Assembly (NCBI GenBank): GCA_946800325.1
Contig: OX326959.1
Coordinates: forward strand, 11,414,862-11,478,861
Source: Luzula sylvatica
Lineage: Eukaryota > Streptophyta > Magnoliopsida > Poales > Juncaceae
Direction of reading: 5' to 3'
Length of the DNA stretch: 64,000 bases
Positions within the stretch are counted from its first letter, which is position 1. Every line of letters begins with the position of its first letter. A model generated the notes under the pieces. The model was not told where the DNA came from. It made no database searches and worked only from the letters and a program-made list of their open reading frames with translations. This document shows, piece by piece, positions 1-12,441 of this stretch. Position numbers and translations under genes: made by a program.

Positions 1-720
1 ATCTAAAAAGACATTATTTGAACTCCTCAATGCGTAAAAAAGATTGCTATGAATCAAAAAGAAAACCTTCTTAGTGTTTGTACAATTTTGTGAAGAGTTA
101 CGTACTAGAAGATTCGATTCAAACGATCTAAAAAACACGTTATTTGGACTCCTCAAAACGTAAAAAGATTGCTACGAATCGAAAAACATACTTTCTTACT
201 GATTGTAAAATTTGGTGAAAAGTTATGTAGTAAAAGATACGATACAAATGATCCAAAAACACGTTATTTGAACTCCTCAAATCGTAAAAAAATTGATATG
301 AATCGAAAAAAAAACTTTCTTAGTGTTTATACAATTTGGTGAAAAGTTACGTAGTAAAAGATTCGATCCAAACCATCTCAAAAACATATTATTTGGGCTC
401 CTCAGAGCGTTAAAAGAATGTTATGAATCGAAAACCAGACTTTCTTAGTGTTTGTACAATTTGGTGAAAAGTTATGTCGTAAAAAATACGATACAAATGA
501 TCTTAAAACACATTATTCGAACTCCTCAAAGCGTAAAAAGATTGCTATGAATCGAAAAGAAAACTTTCTTAGTGTTTCTACAATTTGGTGAGAAATTATG
601 TTGTAAAAGATTCGAGCCAAACAATCTCAAAAACATGTTATTTGGAATTTTCAAAACGTAAAAAGATTGCTATGAATAGGAAAACAAATTTTCTTAGTGT
701 TATGAATCGAAAATTTATTT
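1..720. repeat. Tandem array, ~124-bp unit, cut by the window start
   Basis: Between five and six degenerate copies of a unit that opens with ATCTAAAAA(A/C)ACRTTATTTG begin near 1, 126, 251, 375, 500 and 624, giving a period of about 124-125 bp. Each unit contains the conserved phrases ACTCCTCAA, GATTGCTATGAATCGAAAA, TTTCTTAGTGTTT and CAATTTGGTGAAAAGTTA. Copies differ by scattered substitutions and 1-3 bp indels. No coding capacity is visible. The array continues to the left of the window, so its full size is unknown. It could be a satellite or a minisatellite expansion inside a transposon. Confidence 0.75.
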
Positions 721-2410
721 TTTCAAACAAATTTAAATAATTCAAAAAATGAAGTCTAACACCTTCAAAAAAAAAAAATTTCATACTTTTTAAAAAATGC
801 CAAAATTGATGTCTAAAACGAACGAAATACTTAATTTTCATTATTTAAAAAAAAAAACTCCAAATTTGAAGACTAACACATGTGAATTTCTATTTTATTT
901 TTATTTTGCAAAAATGCAAAGGGTGAAGTCAAACAGCTCAAAAAATGCAAAGGGTGAAGTTAAACAGCTCAAAAAATATCAATTATCACATTTTACATTT
1001 ATTGACTGAATTATGCTTCTTAGACTGAATTGGTCTGAATCGAGGAGAGAGAAATCATGTTTATACTAAATAGGACATATGATTGGGTCAAAGTTTGTGT
1101 ATATCCAATATACACTTCCAGCATCATGTTCGTTCGAGCGCAGCATACAGTTTGTTCGAACGAATCGCTTTCTGTCATGAGTATGTATAAAATCATTTTA
1201 CACTCGAAGTGGTCCTTTCGAACTCACCTTTTATGGTTCGTTCGAACGAACCATCTTCTGTCTCATTTATGTGTTAATTACAAATTACATTCGTAGTAGT
1301 CCGTTTTATACTTGTAGTGCTCTGTTCGAACGGACCCTAAGGTTCGTTCGAACGTACCACTCTCTAGAACTTAACTATGCACAATCCTATTTTATTATGC
1401 ATTTAATTAAATCCATGAATATTCATGTCCATATATCCTTATATGTACACTTTTATCATTGAACCAAAATTGTATTTCTTTCACATACTTTTTAAAATAA
1501 TGCGAAAATTGATGTCTAAAACGAACAAAATAATTAATTTTCATGTTTTCCTAAAAACAACTCCAAAATTGAAGACAAACACATGTGAATTTCTGTTATA
1601 TTCTTATTTTGCAAAAACACAAAAAGTGAAGTCTAACACCTTCAAAAATATAGTTATCACATTTTTCAAAACAATTACAAAATCATGTCTAGAATGAGTA
1701 AAATAATTAATATTCATGTATTTTCTTAAGAAAACATCAAAATTGAAGATCTAACCCATGCGAATTTCTATTTTTTCAACACTTTAAAAAAAAATCAAAA
1801 AGTGAAGTCCTTCAAAAAAATAAGTAATCATTTTGATGGAAATTTTAGCCATCAATTTTAGAATATTTAGACAACACTTTGAGGAAAGTATGAAAATTAA
1901 GTATTTTGTTCGTTTTAGACATCAATTTGAGAATTTTTTAGAAAAATATGATAATTGATTATTTTTTAAGGTGTCTGACTTCACTTTAGGAATCTTTTCA
2001 AATTCTTTGATAAAAATAGAAATTCGCATATCTTAGTCTTCAATTTTGATATTATTTTAGAAAATATAGACATAAAAACTAATTATTTCACTCGTTCTAA
2101 ACAGAAATCTTGGAATTGTTTTAAAAAAGATGACAATTGATATTTTTGAAGATATTGGACTTCACTTTTTTCATTTTTCATAATAAAAATAAAATAGAAA
2201 GGTAAATATGTACATATGATATTTTTATTTTTAAAAAGGTAAATAAGATATTTTGGATTATTAGAAGGGTAAAATAGTATTTTAAATGTTGGCCGTTAAG
2301 TAGAAATTGGATGGTTTTAATTTTTGAATAAATATTGGATTTATAAAAAATAAAGATATATTTTAATTTTTTTTTAAAAAATATATATAATTTTAAGTTT
2401 AACAAAGGAT
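721..2410. repeat. AT-rich dispersed repeat block 1, inverted arrangement
   Basis: The block is built from a ~180-350 bp module recognised by phrases such as TTCGTTTTAGACATCAATTTT, TTAGTCTTCAATTTTG and TTCACTTTTTGCATTTTTGC. The module is in minus orientation at about 721-1000 and 1490-1850, then in plus orientation at 1860-2180, so the middle can fold back on itself. It ends with a tail at about 2199-2410 (GGTAAATATG..GATATTTT..GGCCGTTAAGTAGAAATTGG) that is repeated at 8494-8710 and, as inverted arms, in the element at 30697-31457. This suggests one transposon family, although I could not define clean left ends. Nothing here looks protein-coding. Confidence 0.6.
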
Positions 2411-2796
2411 AAATATATTTAATTAATCATGATTATCATCTAAATAATACCACATAATTTGATTTATCATTTAATTTGTTTACCACATAATACAATTCTA
2501 TATTTAATGTGTTTATTTCCTCATTGTTTAGTTTAGCGCATAATAATGTTCCGCATTTGGTGTGTTTACCACATAATAATGTTTGTATTTAACGTGTTTA
2601 CCGTCTCATATTGTTTAAAATTTAGGGCTATATAAAATTTTAATGCATTTATTCTTTATCGCTAACACGGGGAGATATTAAATGGGATGAAATTTTTTTC
2701 TTAATATAATTCGGTAGTTCTCAAGGTTTTATTAAATTTTTCTAATAGTCAATTTGTTCATTTCAGGTTACAAATTTTTCTTGTCACTTTTGAATC

Positions 2797-4561
2797 ATGA
2801 CGGCCCCAAATGGAATCCAGAAAGAGGTACCCTTTTTTATTTTAGACATAATTTCATAATTTGATAAAAATAATTTTCTTTTTCTTTTTGAAATATTTAG
2901 AGTAAATTTGATCAGAAAAATCTGATACCAATTGCATGGCAAAGGAAATTAGATGATGATGACAAAAATCTCAAAAGTTTCGGAGCTTCTTCTCTAACTA
3001 TGAGCGAAAAATTAGAAATTGTAAGTAATTTTTTTCTCAAAAAATCCATTAATATTAATTTAATTCTGTTCTTATAATTTCAAAAATTTCTAATCAGGGA
3101 CTGCCCTCGCACATGACGAATTATGATCGATTAGTGAACTGCGAAGGGGATTTGAAATCAGTCAAGGCCGCCATGTCCTTTCAATCAAAATTCCCCTCTT
3201 TAGTTGTTCATATAACTCGTTACAGGGCCAAACGATACAGTCGAATGGTAATGAATTAAACTCATATGCAAGTAATCTTTGCTACATAATGAATAATTTA
3301 AAATAAAATAAAAACAAAATTATGTACATCATGTATACCCTTTATTTCAATATTCGTGCAGAGATTCCCTAACAAATTTTCGAGAACGTACTTGCCGAGC
3401 AAGAAAACGGTGTTTACTTTGCACGACCCACGTGGACAAGAATGGACCGTAGAGTACGTACCGCACGTTGGATCGTTAAATTATGTACATCATGTATACC
3501 CTTTATTTCAATATTCGTGCAGAGATTCCCTAACAAATTTTCGAGAACGTACTTGCCGAGCAAGAAAACGGTGTTTACTTTGCACGAGCCACGTGGACAA
3601 GAATGGACCGTAGAGTACGTACCGCACGTTGGATCGTTAAATTATGTACATCATGTATACCCTTTATTTCAATATTCGTGCAGAGATTCCCTAACAAATT
3701 TTCGAGAACGTACTTGCCGAGCAAGAAAACGATGTTTACTTTGCACGACCCACGTGGACAAGAATGGACCGTAGAGTACGTACCGCACGTTGGATCGTTA
3801 AATTATGTACATCATGTATACCCTTTATTTCAATATTCGTGCAGAGATTCCCTAACAAATTTTCGAGAACTTACTTGCCGAGCAAGAAAACGGTGTTTGC
3901 TTTGCACGACCCACGTGGACAAGAATGGCCCGTAGAGTACGTACCGCACGTTGGATCGTTAAATTATGTACATCATGTATACCCTTTATTTCAATATTCG
4001 TGCAGAGATTCCCTAACAAATTTTCGAGAACGTACTTGCCGAGCAAGAAAACGGTGTTTACTTTGCACGAGCCACGTGGACAAGAATGGACCGTAGAGTA
4101 CGTACCGCACGTTGGATCGTTAAATTATGTACATCATGTATACCCTTTATTTCAATATTCGTGCAGAGATTCCCTAACAAATTTTCGAGAACGTACTTGC
4201 CGAGCAAGAAAACGATGTTTACTTTGCACGACCCACGTGGACAAGAATGGACCGTAGAGTACGTACCGCACGTTGGATCGTTAAATTATGTACATCATGT
4301 ATACCCTTTATTTCAATATTCGTGCAGAGATTCCCTAACAAATTTTCGAGAACGCACTTGCCGAGCAAGAAAACGGTGTTTACTTTGCACGACCCACGTG
4401 GACAAGAATGGCCCGTAGAGTATGTACCGCACGTTGGATCGTTAATCAGTGGTTGGCATGCTTTCAAGCAAAGAAATTTATTAGAGGAGGATGATTGTTG
4501 TGGTTTTGAGCTCGTAAAACCAACCGAATTTCGAGTTCATATCTTCCGTGCTTCCGGGTAG
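2797..4561 (+). CDS. B3 DNA-binding domain protein (REM-like), last exon amplified
   Basis: Proposed exons are 2797-2826, 2901-3020, 3098-3247 and 4328-4561, which join in frame with GT-AG introns to 177 residues. The C-terminal ~100 residues look like a REM-type B3 domain: the lead-in AMSFQSKFP, the strand RFPNKFSRTHLPSK, VFTLHDPRGQEW, a GWHAFKQRNLLEEDD turn, then FELVKPTEFRVHIFR. B3 domains bind DNA in plant transcription factors. REM proteins often carry two B3 domains. Here only one is visible, so the gene may be short or 5'-truncated, and the start ATG is a best guess. The acceptor region and the first ~100 nt of the last exon are repeated seven times (3318-4445). Only the last copy reads through to the stop at 4559-4561. 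Entering at an earlier copy runs out of frame in the next unit. It may therefore be a damaged gene or one with unusual splicing. Domain call is good; exon model is moderate. Confidence 0.6.
3318..4445 (+). repeat. Seven tandem 161-bp units spanning a B3 splice acceptor and exon start
   Basis: Seven units of exactly 161 bp start near 3318, 3479, 3640, 3801, 3962, 4123 and 4284. Each holds the 3' end of the last B3 intron with acceptor TTCGTGCAG (ending at 3361, 3522, 3683, 3844, 4005, 4166 and 4327) followed by about 118 bp of exon. Diagnostic bases show a three-unit higher order. Units 2 and 5 share GAGCCACG, units 3 and 6 share AACGATG, and units 4 and 7 share AATGGCCCG. 161 is not a multiple of three but 483 is. 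Confidence 0.95.
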
Positions 4562-6299
4562 GGTGAACGATTTTTAAGATATTGTCGTAATAATAAGTTT
4601 ATGTATGGACGGTTAAATTTTCTTCTGTTCGTGCTCGTAATTTGGTTTATCTGAACAATTTTTGTTATGAAGCTATGTTAATGCTTAGTTCCTTTTGCTA
4701 ACTTATTTTAAAAGAATGAAATTATTTATATATCATCGACAATGTCTCAGTGGCACGTAATCGAGATACCGGTACTTAATACAAAATACAGATACATAAT
4801 GATTTAATATTATCTTTCACTTAAATATTAATCCAACTCAAATTTCTTAATCCTAATCCACGAATAATTATAATTAGTATAACCTTAATCAAATTATAAT
4901 GACATGCATTACATATTAATACCAATTGCAAATCGTAAATCACGCACAAATTGTAATATATTTTCATCTCAGGTCACATTAATTATACTTCTCACTTTGC
5001 CGAGCCCATTCTATTTGAATGACTGCATGTCTTTTATGTGAAGACAGATTTTTCGCGTGACATTCACACATGCTGCATCTGCTGGACAGATTTTTTCGCG
5101 TGACATTCATATTCTCTTAGTTCCTCGGCAATCTTGTTTATATTTGCAATTCAACCTTGATTCGGACTATGTTCCTTGATTTTCTCTTTTCCCTTCGATT
5201 TACGAATTAAGTGTATCTCTTTCGAAACAAGATTACTTTAAGCATATTCAATAACAAATAAGTGCGACATATTTAAGTAACTAGTTATTATAGAAAATAA
5301 TGAAAATAAAATACCTAAGATATTGGAAGAAAACTAATGAGTTTTAATTACTCCCTCTTAGTTTATAAAAACAACATTTATATGTTATGAAGAAAAGGGA
5401 GATTTAAATAAGACACGAGGTAGTGAAATTTATATTTATTTCTTTTTACTTGTATTTTTTTATTGATCCATATTAAATTTAGAGATCTAACAAAATAACA
5501 TCATTTTCTGAAATTGTAGGGTAATCCAATCGTTCATGGTGGGAGAAAAAGAAAATTTAATTTGTTATTTGAATGTTTTGGAATCAGATGCCTGCATTTT
5601 GAAAAGCTAGCTTTTCACCACGGAAGAAAAGAGTATGGGCATATATAACGAACTGGGGTTATATATTCACCTCCCCAAACTCAAAATAACATGATCGATC
5701 ACATGAATTAATGATTTAATTGACCGTTTAATTAAATTGATAAGTCAATTATGTATTAATATTAACATATTATAAATTATTTATGTATCAATTAAACGTG
5801 TCAATTAAATTAACAAATTATTTACGTATCAATTATCCGTTGGAGGGGCCAACTATAATTTCCCTAACGAATTGGTGATGTTCTCCGCTCTGAACCGAGT
5901 CTTTTTTTAAAAAAAATCTATAGTTAATAAAATATTATTATTGTAACATATTATAAAAAAATTATATTAATGCCGTAGAGCTCAAAACAAAGAAAAAACT
6001 AAAAAAAACGACAAATATTTTTTTTTTCTAATTACGTAGAATATTAATTAGAAAAATAATATGACATATACGCTTAAAAAGTATGCATATCAAGTAGATA
6101 AATAGTATTATTAATTTACCTTCCCGTAATTGCATATGGTGCTTATTCTAATACCTTCACAGAATGTTAAGCTTCATTAATCATTACCCTCATTAATTGT
6201 CGAATTATATCTCAAATGAGTGGTGATGCATGTCACTTTTAAAATTTCCTACATTAATTGATGTGTTGGCGTATGTATTAATGATGTTGATAAACCATT
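4562..6299. other. Intergenic, no gene seen
   Basis: This AT-rich stretch follows the B3 gene. I see a short direct repeat around 5046-5108, where TTTTTCGCGTGACATTCA occurs twice about 45 bp apart, and the phrase AATTATTTACGTATCAATTA near 5778-5835 in near-duplicate. No open reading frame resembles a known protein. It may contain the B3 3' UTR in its first few hundred bases. Confidence 0.5.
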
Positions 6300-8710
6300 A
6301 CTATTTAATTTTTTCCATCATATACTAACACAAGCAAATTTCAATTATTTTTTTATTATGCAAAAACACAAAAAAATAAAGTCTAATACCTTCAAAAATA
6401 TAGTTTTCACATTTTTCAAAACAATTCCAAGATTATGTCTGGAACGAGTAAAATAATTAATATTCATGTTTTTTCTTAAGAAAACATCAAAATTGAAGAG
6501 CAACACATGCGAATTTCTATTTTTTTCAACACTTTGAAAAACAAAATCAAAAAGTGAAGTCTAAAAACCTTCAAAAAAAAATCATTAATCATTTAGATGG
6601 AATTTTTTAGACATCAATTTTAGAATATTTAGACAACACTTTGAGAAAACATGAAAATTAAGTATTTTGTTCGTTTTAAACATCAATCTTAAAAAGATTT
6701 AGAAAAATATAATAATTGATATTTTTTAACGTGTTCGACTTCACTTTTGGAATTTTTCAAATTTTCTGAAAAATATAAATTCGCATGTATTAGTCTTCGA
6801 TTTTGATGTTTTTTTAGAAAAAAAAACATGAAAATTAATTATTTTACCCATTCTAGAGAGAAAACTTGGAATTATTTTGAAAAATGTGATAATTAATATT
6901 TTTGAAGGTATTATTAGACTTCACTTTTTTCATTTTTGCAAAATAAAAATAAAATAAAATTTTACGTGTGTTAGTCTTCAATTTTGAAGTTTAAATTTTT
7001 GGAAACCACGAAAATTAAGTATTCCTTTCGTTTTTAATCAATTTTGGTAATTGAAAATATGATAATTGATTTTTTTAAAGGACTTCACATTTTGAATTTT
7101 TTTTAAATTGTTTGAAAAAATAGAAATTTGTGTGTGTTAGTCTTCATTTTTTATTTTTTTAACAAAAAAAAAACATGAGAAATAATTATTTTACTCGATC
7201 TAGACAGAAATTTTGGAATTGTTTTGAAAAAAATGATATTTCATACTTTTTTGAAGGTGTTAGACAACATTTTTTTTGCATTTTCGCACATTTATAAAAA
7301 CAAAATAGAAATTCGTTTGTGTTAGTCTTCATTTTTTAGTTTTTTTTTCCGAGAAAAATATGAAAAATAAGTATTTTGTTCGTGTTAGACATTAATTTTG
7401 GAATTTATTAGAAAATATGATAATTGATTTTTTTGAAAGTGTTAGACCTCACTTTTATTTTTTTCAAATTGTTTGAAAAAAATATATATTTGCATGTGTT
7501 AGTCTTCAATTTTGATGTTTTTTAACAAAAAAACATGAAAATCAATTATTTTACTTTTTCTAGACAAGAATCTTGGAAAAATAGAAATTCGCACGTGTTA
7601 GTCTTCAAATTTGGAGATTTTTTTAGAAAAAAATAGAAAATAAGTATTTTGTTCGTTTTAGACATCAATTTTGACATGTTTAGAAAAATATCACAATTGA
7701 TATTTTTTAAAGTGTTAGCCTTCACTTTTTAATTCTTTTCAAATTGTTCGAAAAATAGAAATTCGCATGTGTTAGTTTCCAATTTTGGAGTCCTTTTTTT
7801 TAGGAAAACATAAAAAATAAGTATTTTGTTCGTTTTAAACATCAATTTTGGCATCTTTTAGAAAAATATGAAAATTGAATTTTTTTTAAGGTGTTACACT
7901 TCACTTTTTCAATTATTTTCAAATTGTTTGAAAAAATAAAAAATTCGCATGTTTTAGTCTTCAATTTTTGAGTTTTTTAGAAAAAAAACAAGAAAATTAA
8001 GTCTTTTGTTCGATCTAGACATAAATCTTGAAAATGTTTTTGAATATGTGGTAATGGATATTTTTTAAGGTGTTAAACTTCACTTTTTGCATTTTTGCAA
8101 ATAAAAACATAATAGAAATTTGCATGTGTTAGTCTTCATTTTTGGAGTTATTTTTTAATTTTATTATTTTGTTGTTGAGGAAAACATGAAAATTAAGTAT
8201 TTTGTTCGTTTTAGACATCAATTTTAGAATTTTGTAGAAAATATAATAATTTTTTTTTAAGGTGTCCGACTTCACTTTAGGAATTTTTTCAAATTCTTTG
8301 ATAAAAATAGAAATTCGCATATGTTAGTCTTCAGTTTTGATGTTATTTTAGAAAATAAAAACATGAAAATTAATTATTTCACTCGTTGTAAACAGAAATC
8401 TTGGGATTGTTTTAAAAAAAATGTGATAATTGATATTTTTGAAGCTATTAAACTTCACTTTTTTCATTTTTCAAAATAAAAATAAAATAGAAAGGTAAAT
8501 ATGTAAATATGATATTTTTATTTTAAAAAAGGTAAATAAGATATTTTGGAATTTTAGAAGGGTAAAATAATAATTTTAAATGTTGACCGTTAAGTAGAAA
8601 TTGGATGGTTTTAATTTTTGAATAAATATTAAATTTATAAAAAAACAAATATATATTTGAATTTTAAGAAAGATAAATATATAATTTTAAGTTTAACAAA
8701 AGATAAATAT
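6300..8710. repeat. AT-rich dispersed repeat block 2, same family as 721-2410
   Basis: The module seen at 721-2410 occurs here in minus orientation at about 6340-6590 and then as a run of degenerate plus-orientation copies from 6600 to 8480, recognisable by GTATTTTGTTCGTTTTAGAC-like phrases near 6662, 7370, 7640, 7820, 8000 and 8195. It closes with the tail at 8494-8710 ending AAATATATAAATTCCC. The order (inverted start, direct run, tail) matches block 1, so both blocks are likely copies of one element or locally amplified array. No gene is visible. Confidence 0.6.
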
Positions 8711-8954
8711 ATAAATTCCCTACATTATATTTTAATTATAAACTTCATACAAGTATGCAAAAGCTACTGAATCTGTGAAGACAAACATGCAGCGAGTTAT
8801 CTCGCTCTACATTCATTAAAGGGGAATTCTTCAAAAACTCCCCAACTTTTCCGAAAATTCTGAAAAACCCACTCTACTTTTAGAAAACCCCCTATCTTTT
8901 TTAGATTCCCTCAAAAACCCCCTATATTTTTTGCTTCTTCAAAAACCCCCTAAC

Positions 8955-10000
8955 TGAAGGAAATACAGTTTCAGGATCAACCGTAAAAGTGTACACAAGG
9001 ATAAACGAATGTAGTCGTACATTCATGGCCATAACTGTCAGTGGGAAAATCCGATTTGAATGGTTCAAATTGGGTTAGATAGATAATTATATTATCTATA
9101 ACCTTCATGTAAAAATATATTTCATATGAACGAAGTATCAGTGTCGTTTATGTGAAATACCGAAAGGGTGCAACAGTATGACATACAGTTAGTAAAACAG
9201 TCATAACTTTTTCATACGAACTCCAATTGGTCTGGGCCAAATTGGGTTGTGTAGATAATGAGAGTATCTACAACTTTCATGTTGGGTGATTTTCTGTCAG
9301 AGAAATTTATCAATTTCGTCTGGACAGAATACTGAACAGGTTCATGCACTTTTCTGTGTGAAAGGGTGTATATTGGATATACATGCCTCTTGGCTAATCC
9401 TGATCCTATTAGATATAAATAGGATACTTTCTCTCTCCTCACTAATCAACTGAATGCAATTCTAATCAGTTCATTCTGCCCAATACACAAGAAAAAGAGC
9501 AAATTCAGATTTGATTTTTCGTGAGTGAAAAGGTGCGAAGAGAGAGAAATCGAGAAAAGAGTTTCTCGAGTGATAGAGAATCGATTAGATCGAGAAAGTT
9601 CGCCGGTGCATCGTCTAGGCAGGTGCATCCGCGACCGACGTCTTACGAATCAACGTGGATACAAGTAGAGGAACGCCGTTTGTGGTTCTTCGATTGTGAT
9701 CGACTCGAGTGAGAAAGACGGTGGAAACGCTTGGACGCACGAAGACGAAGTCGAGTGAACCGGCGTAGTTAACGAGTGGTGAAGGACGCGTGGTATGGGA
9801 CGTGCGGATTGTCACCAACGTGACAGGAGGAATAGAAGGCGGCGATCAACCCTTCGTGTGCCATCAATTTGGCACTGGTATAGATCTATCCTTCCATTTG
9901 CATCGTACCCTCGAAGTCATGGCGTGATCTTGGATTCAGGGAACCGGACCGGGCCTTCATATCCGCTGCGCGGGCCCGGAGTCGGGGTGAATTCCCAACA
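8955..10000 (+). repeat. 5' LTR of the copia element
   Basis: This 1,046-bp repeat runs from TGAAGGAAATACAG to GAATTCCCAACA. It has a TATA-like box at about 9413-9420 (ATATAAAT) followed by a CT-rich stretch, so transcription probably begins near 9440-9460. Its 5' half contains two related modules of about 180 bp, each with an ATTGGGTTRKRTAGATAAT phrase followed by a TCTAYAACTTTCATGT-like phrase. The last ~100 bp are GC-rich. The 3' LTR lacks ten bases present here around 9458-9475. Confidence 0.95.
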
Positions 10001-10001
10001 G

Positions 10002-10013
10002 TGGTATCAGAGT
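10002..10013 (+). other. Primer-binding site of the copia element
   Basis: TGGTATCAGAGT starts two bases after the 5' LTR. It matches the usual plant copia primer site, complementary to the 3' end of initiator methionine tRNA (TGGTATCAGAGC), except in its last position. Such a site primes minus-strand DNA synthesis during retrotransposition. Confidence 0.85.
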
Positions 10014-10289
10014 GATCGCCATCGATTCGAGGGCCGAATCATAGTCGTATATTAGATATACGCACGGGTTATTAAAGTTCGTACCCGTTTGCATGATGTT
10101 ACATATAGAGAAAGTCAAATTCCGTTAAAATCACAAGTGGAATTCGCTAGAGATCGATCAAAAATTGATTGAGAGTATCTAGGAATGATCGTGAAAAAGT
10201 TTCATGATTTATCGTTTTGGAAACGAGCGAAAACGGACGAAACGGCAAAATCTGCAGAAAATTAGAATACGAAACAATGAGTAAAACTA

Positions 10290-10960
10290 AGATAATTTTC
10301 AGTGGAAAACTCCAAATTGATTGGATCAAATTGGCGTAGTTATATAATGAGATTATATATGACTTTGATACAGAAAGTTTTTTCATTTGAACGAATTATC
10401 AGTGTCGTTTTTATGGAATACTGAAAGGGTGCGACTGTTTGACATACAGAGACTAAAACGTCCGTATATGTCGCATAGAAACTCCAATTGAGTCCAATCC
10501 AATTGGGTTAGTTAGGTAATAAGATTATCTAGAACTTTAGTTCACGTTAAAAGTCGGTTGGAACAATTTAATAATTTCGTTTCAACAGAATACTGAAAAG
10601 GTGTCTGTAGTTTTCTGGTTGAAAAGGTGTCTATTGGATATACTTACCTTTTTCATTTGTTCGTATTTTACTAAAACTGGTATAAATTTCAGTAGGAAAC
10701 TCCGATTTGAATGGTTCAAATTGTGTTAGTTAGATAATGAGATTATCTAGAACTTTCATGTTGTAATATATTTCATTTGAGCGAAGTATTAGTGTCGTTC
10801 TAATGAAATACCGAAAAGGTGCAGAAAAACAGTTTTTCTGCCGCCCCGGGGGGCAGTTTTTGGCGCCCGGGACGCGTCCCGGGCGAGGTTTTCTCGCGCC
10901 CCACGGCCCCTGCGTTACAACGGATGGGGCAGTCCGTTATAACGGACTCTTCTATGGATG
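10290..10960 (+). other. Copia leader: LTR-like modules and GC-rich palindromes
   Basis: The untranslated leader has three more relatives of the ~180-bp LTR module (about 10290-10440, 10450-10660 and 10690-10825). It then has an abrupt GC-rich patch at 10838-10950. The patch contains a perfect 20-bp palindrome at 10865-10884 (centre GACGCGTC) and a perfect 18-bp palindrome at 10931-10948 (AGTCCGTTATAACGGACT). Palindromic leader stem-loops are known dimerisation and packaging signals in retroviruses and retrotransposons. That role here is inference. Confidence 0.6.
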
Positions 10961-12441
10961 CTGTTTTTGTTTTCGCGATAACTTTGGCTACGAAGCTCGG
11001 AATTTTGAGTTCTTTATATCGATTTGATCGGCATCAAACATACTTGCATATAGGACAAGTAATTATTTAGAATAATTAATTTACCTAATTAAATCATATG
11101 CATTTTGAAAATCTTGTGATAGTGATATAATATGATTATGTCACGAATTATTAAACATGAATGTCATGATCCCTCATAATATTTAAGTCGTGAAAATGCC
11201 TGCCATGTCCACAACCATCGAGATTGATATGACATAGTGCGTGGTTTCAGGCCATAGTCGGGCACGTACTATTGTATATATTGGTGCGGGTGGTAAGCGT
11301 TAATTGGGGACTCACGTGGTTTCAGGCCATAGTCGGGCACGTGAGTAGTTCGATTGAACGATACGTTGGATATAGTTGTGACTTAACCGTCCAAGCCAAT
11401 CCTATTGGAGTTCGGGGCATAGATAGAATGCACACACGGAACATGGATTGTATTGGATACGATTTGTCACCGAAATTATATAAAGGAACGAGAGTCGTAT
11501 TGGATACGATTGGATAATAATCCTACCTAAATAAGCGAGATCCCATTTGTCGGCCATAGTCACTTATGGGAGGATTGCGAAATATGGATCTTGAGTGTTA
11601 TGGACTTGGAGTCCCATATCGGTATGAGGGTTATCGATTCGATAAAATAACACTATCATATAATTATCATATAAGCATATAGATTAAGTACGCACGGTTA
11701 GGAGCTTAATCTTCATCATCCGTTTAGAATTATGTTTTCAAGCAAACACCAAATATATATCGATGAGATCGATATGATAGATGGCTTTTGGGTCGGAATT
11801 ACCGTAATTAACCTTGATAGTCAAAGAATAGTTCTTAGACTTAAAGGAACGTGTTGGACACGGAAACGGTAGATTTGGGGCTCGAGGCTTTGGCTTTAGA
11901 GAAAGCCGGGTTCGATACACTTTAAGAAGGAATCGAACAATATTACATGCCTTATGGTGGCATGTGTAGACGCATTTTTCTCAAAATTGTTTTGAGAATT
12001 CGGGTGTATATGAAAATAAAACACAACGCTCATGAAATAGTTTCAAGAGCTAGAGCGCGTTGAATGATTCAATGCGGCTCAAAGAGTAGGTTAATTTTGA
12101 GGCGCCTTATGGGTCTTGGATTAACACTCGTGTGTTGATGGTACGAGATTTGATCTTCGTGACCGAATATCATATGCATTCGATAGATAAGTCGATCCCG
12201 AAATTGCATATGATGCGATGTAAATTTGAATAGGAGATGCTCGGAGTGTCCGGGGAATCCAAAGCATAGAGATGCATGGATGTCCTTGTAATTCAAAAGC
12301 GGGATCGAAAGAAATGTATGTCTAAGGGTATTTTGGAAAAATGTTTTCCAAAACGGAGAGTTCGGACAAGGAGTTGTCCAAACTAGTGACTCAAAGAATG
12401 GTGAAATCCGAGGAGGATTAAACCTAGAAGTTGATTGCTTC

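Noticed and set aside
1..720. CRISPR-like reading of the ~124-bp repeats
   Set aside because: Units are contiguous and degenerate with no unique spacers, and the sequence is a plant nuclear genome. It is an ordinary tandem array.
3356..4561. Chain of overlapping 85-110-codon open frames in the 161-bp array
   Set aside because: They result from a B3 exon fragment read through an out-of-phase tandem repeat. Only the last exon copy is a credible coding exon.
9521..9712. 63-codon frame conserved in both LTRs (also 16944-17135)
   Set aside because: Its identity in the two LTRs follows from LTR duplication at insertion. There is no domain, and the region is likely R/U5 leader.
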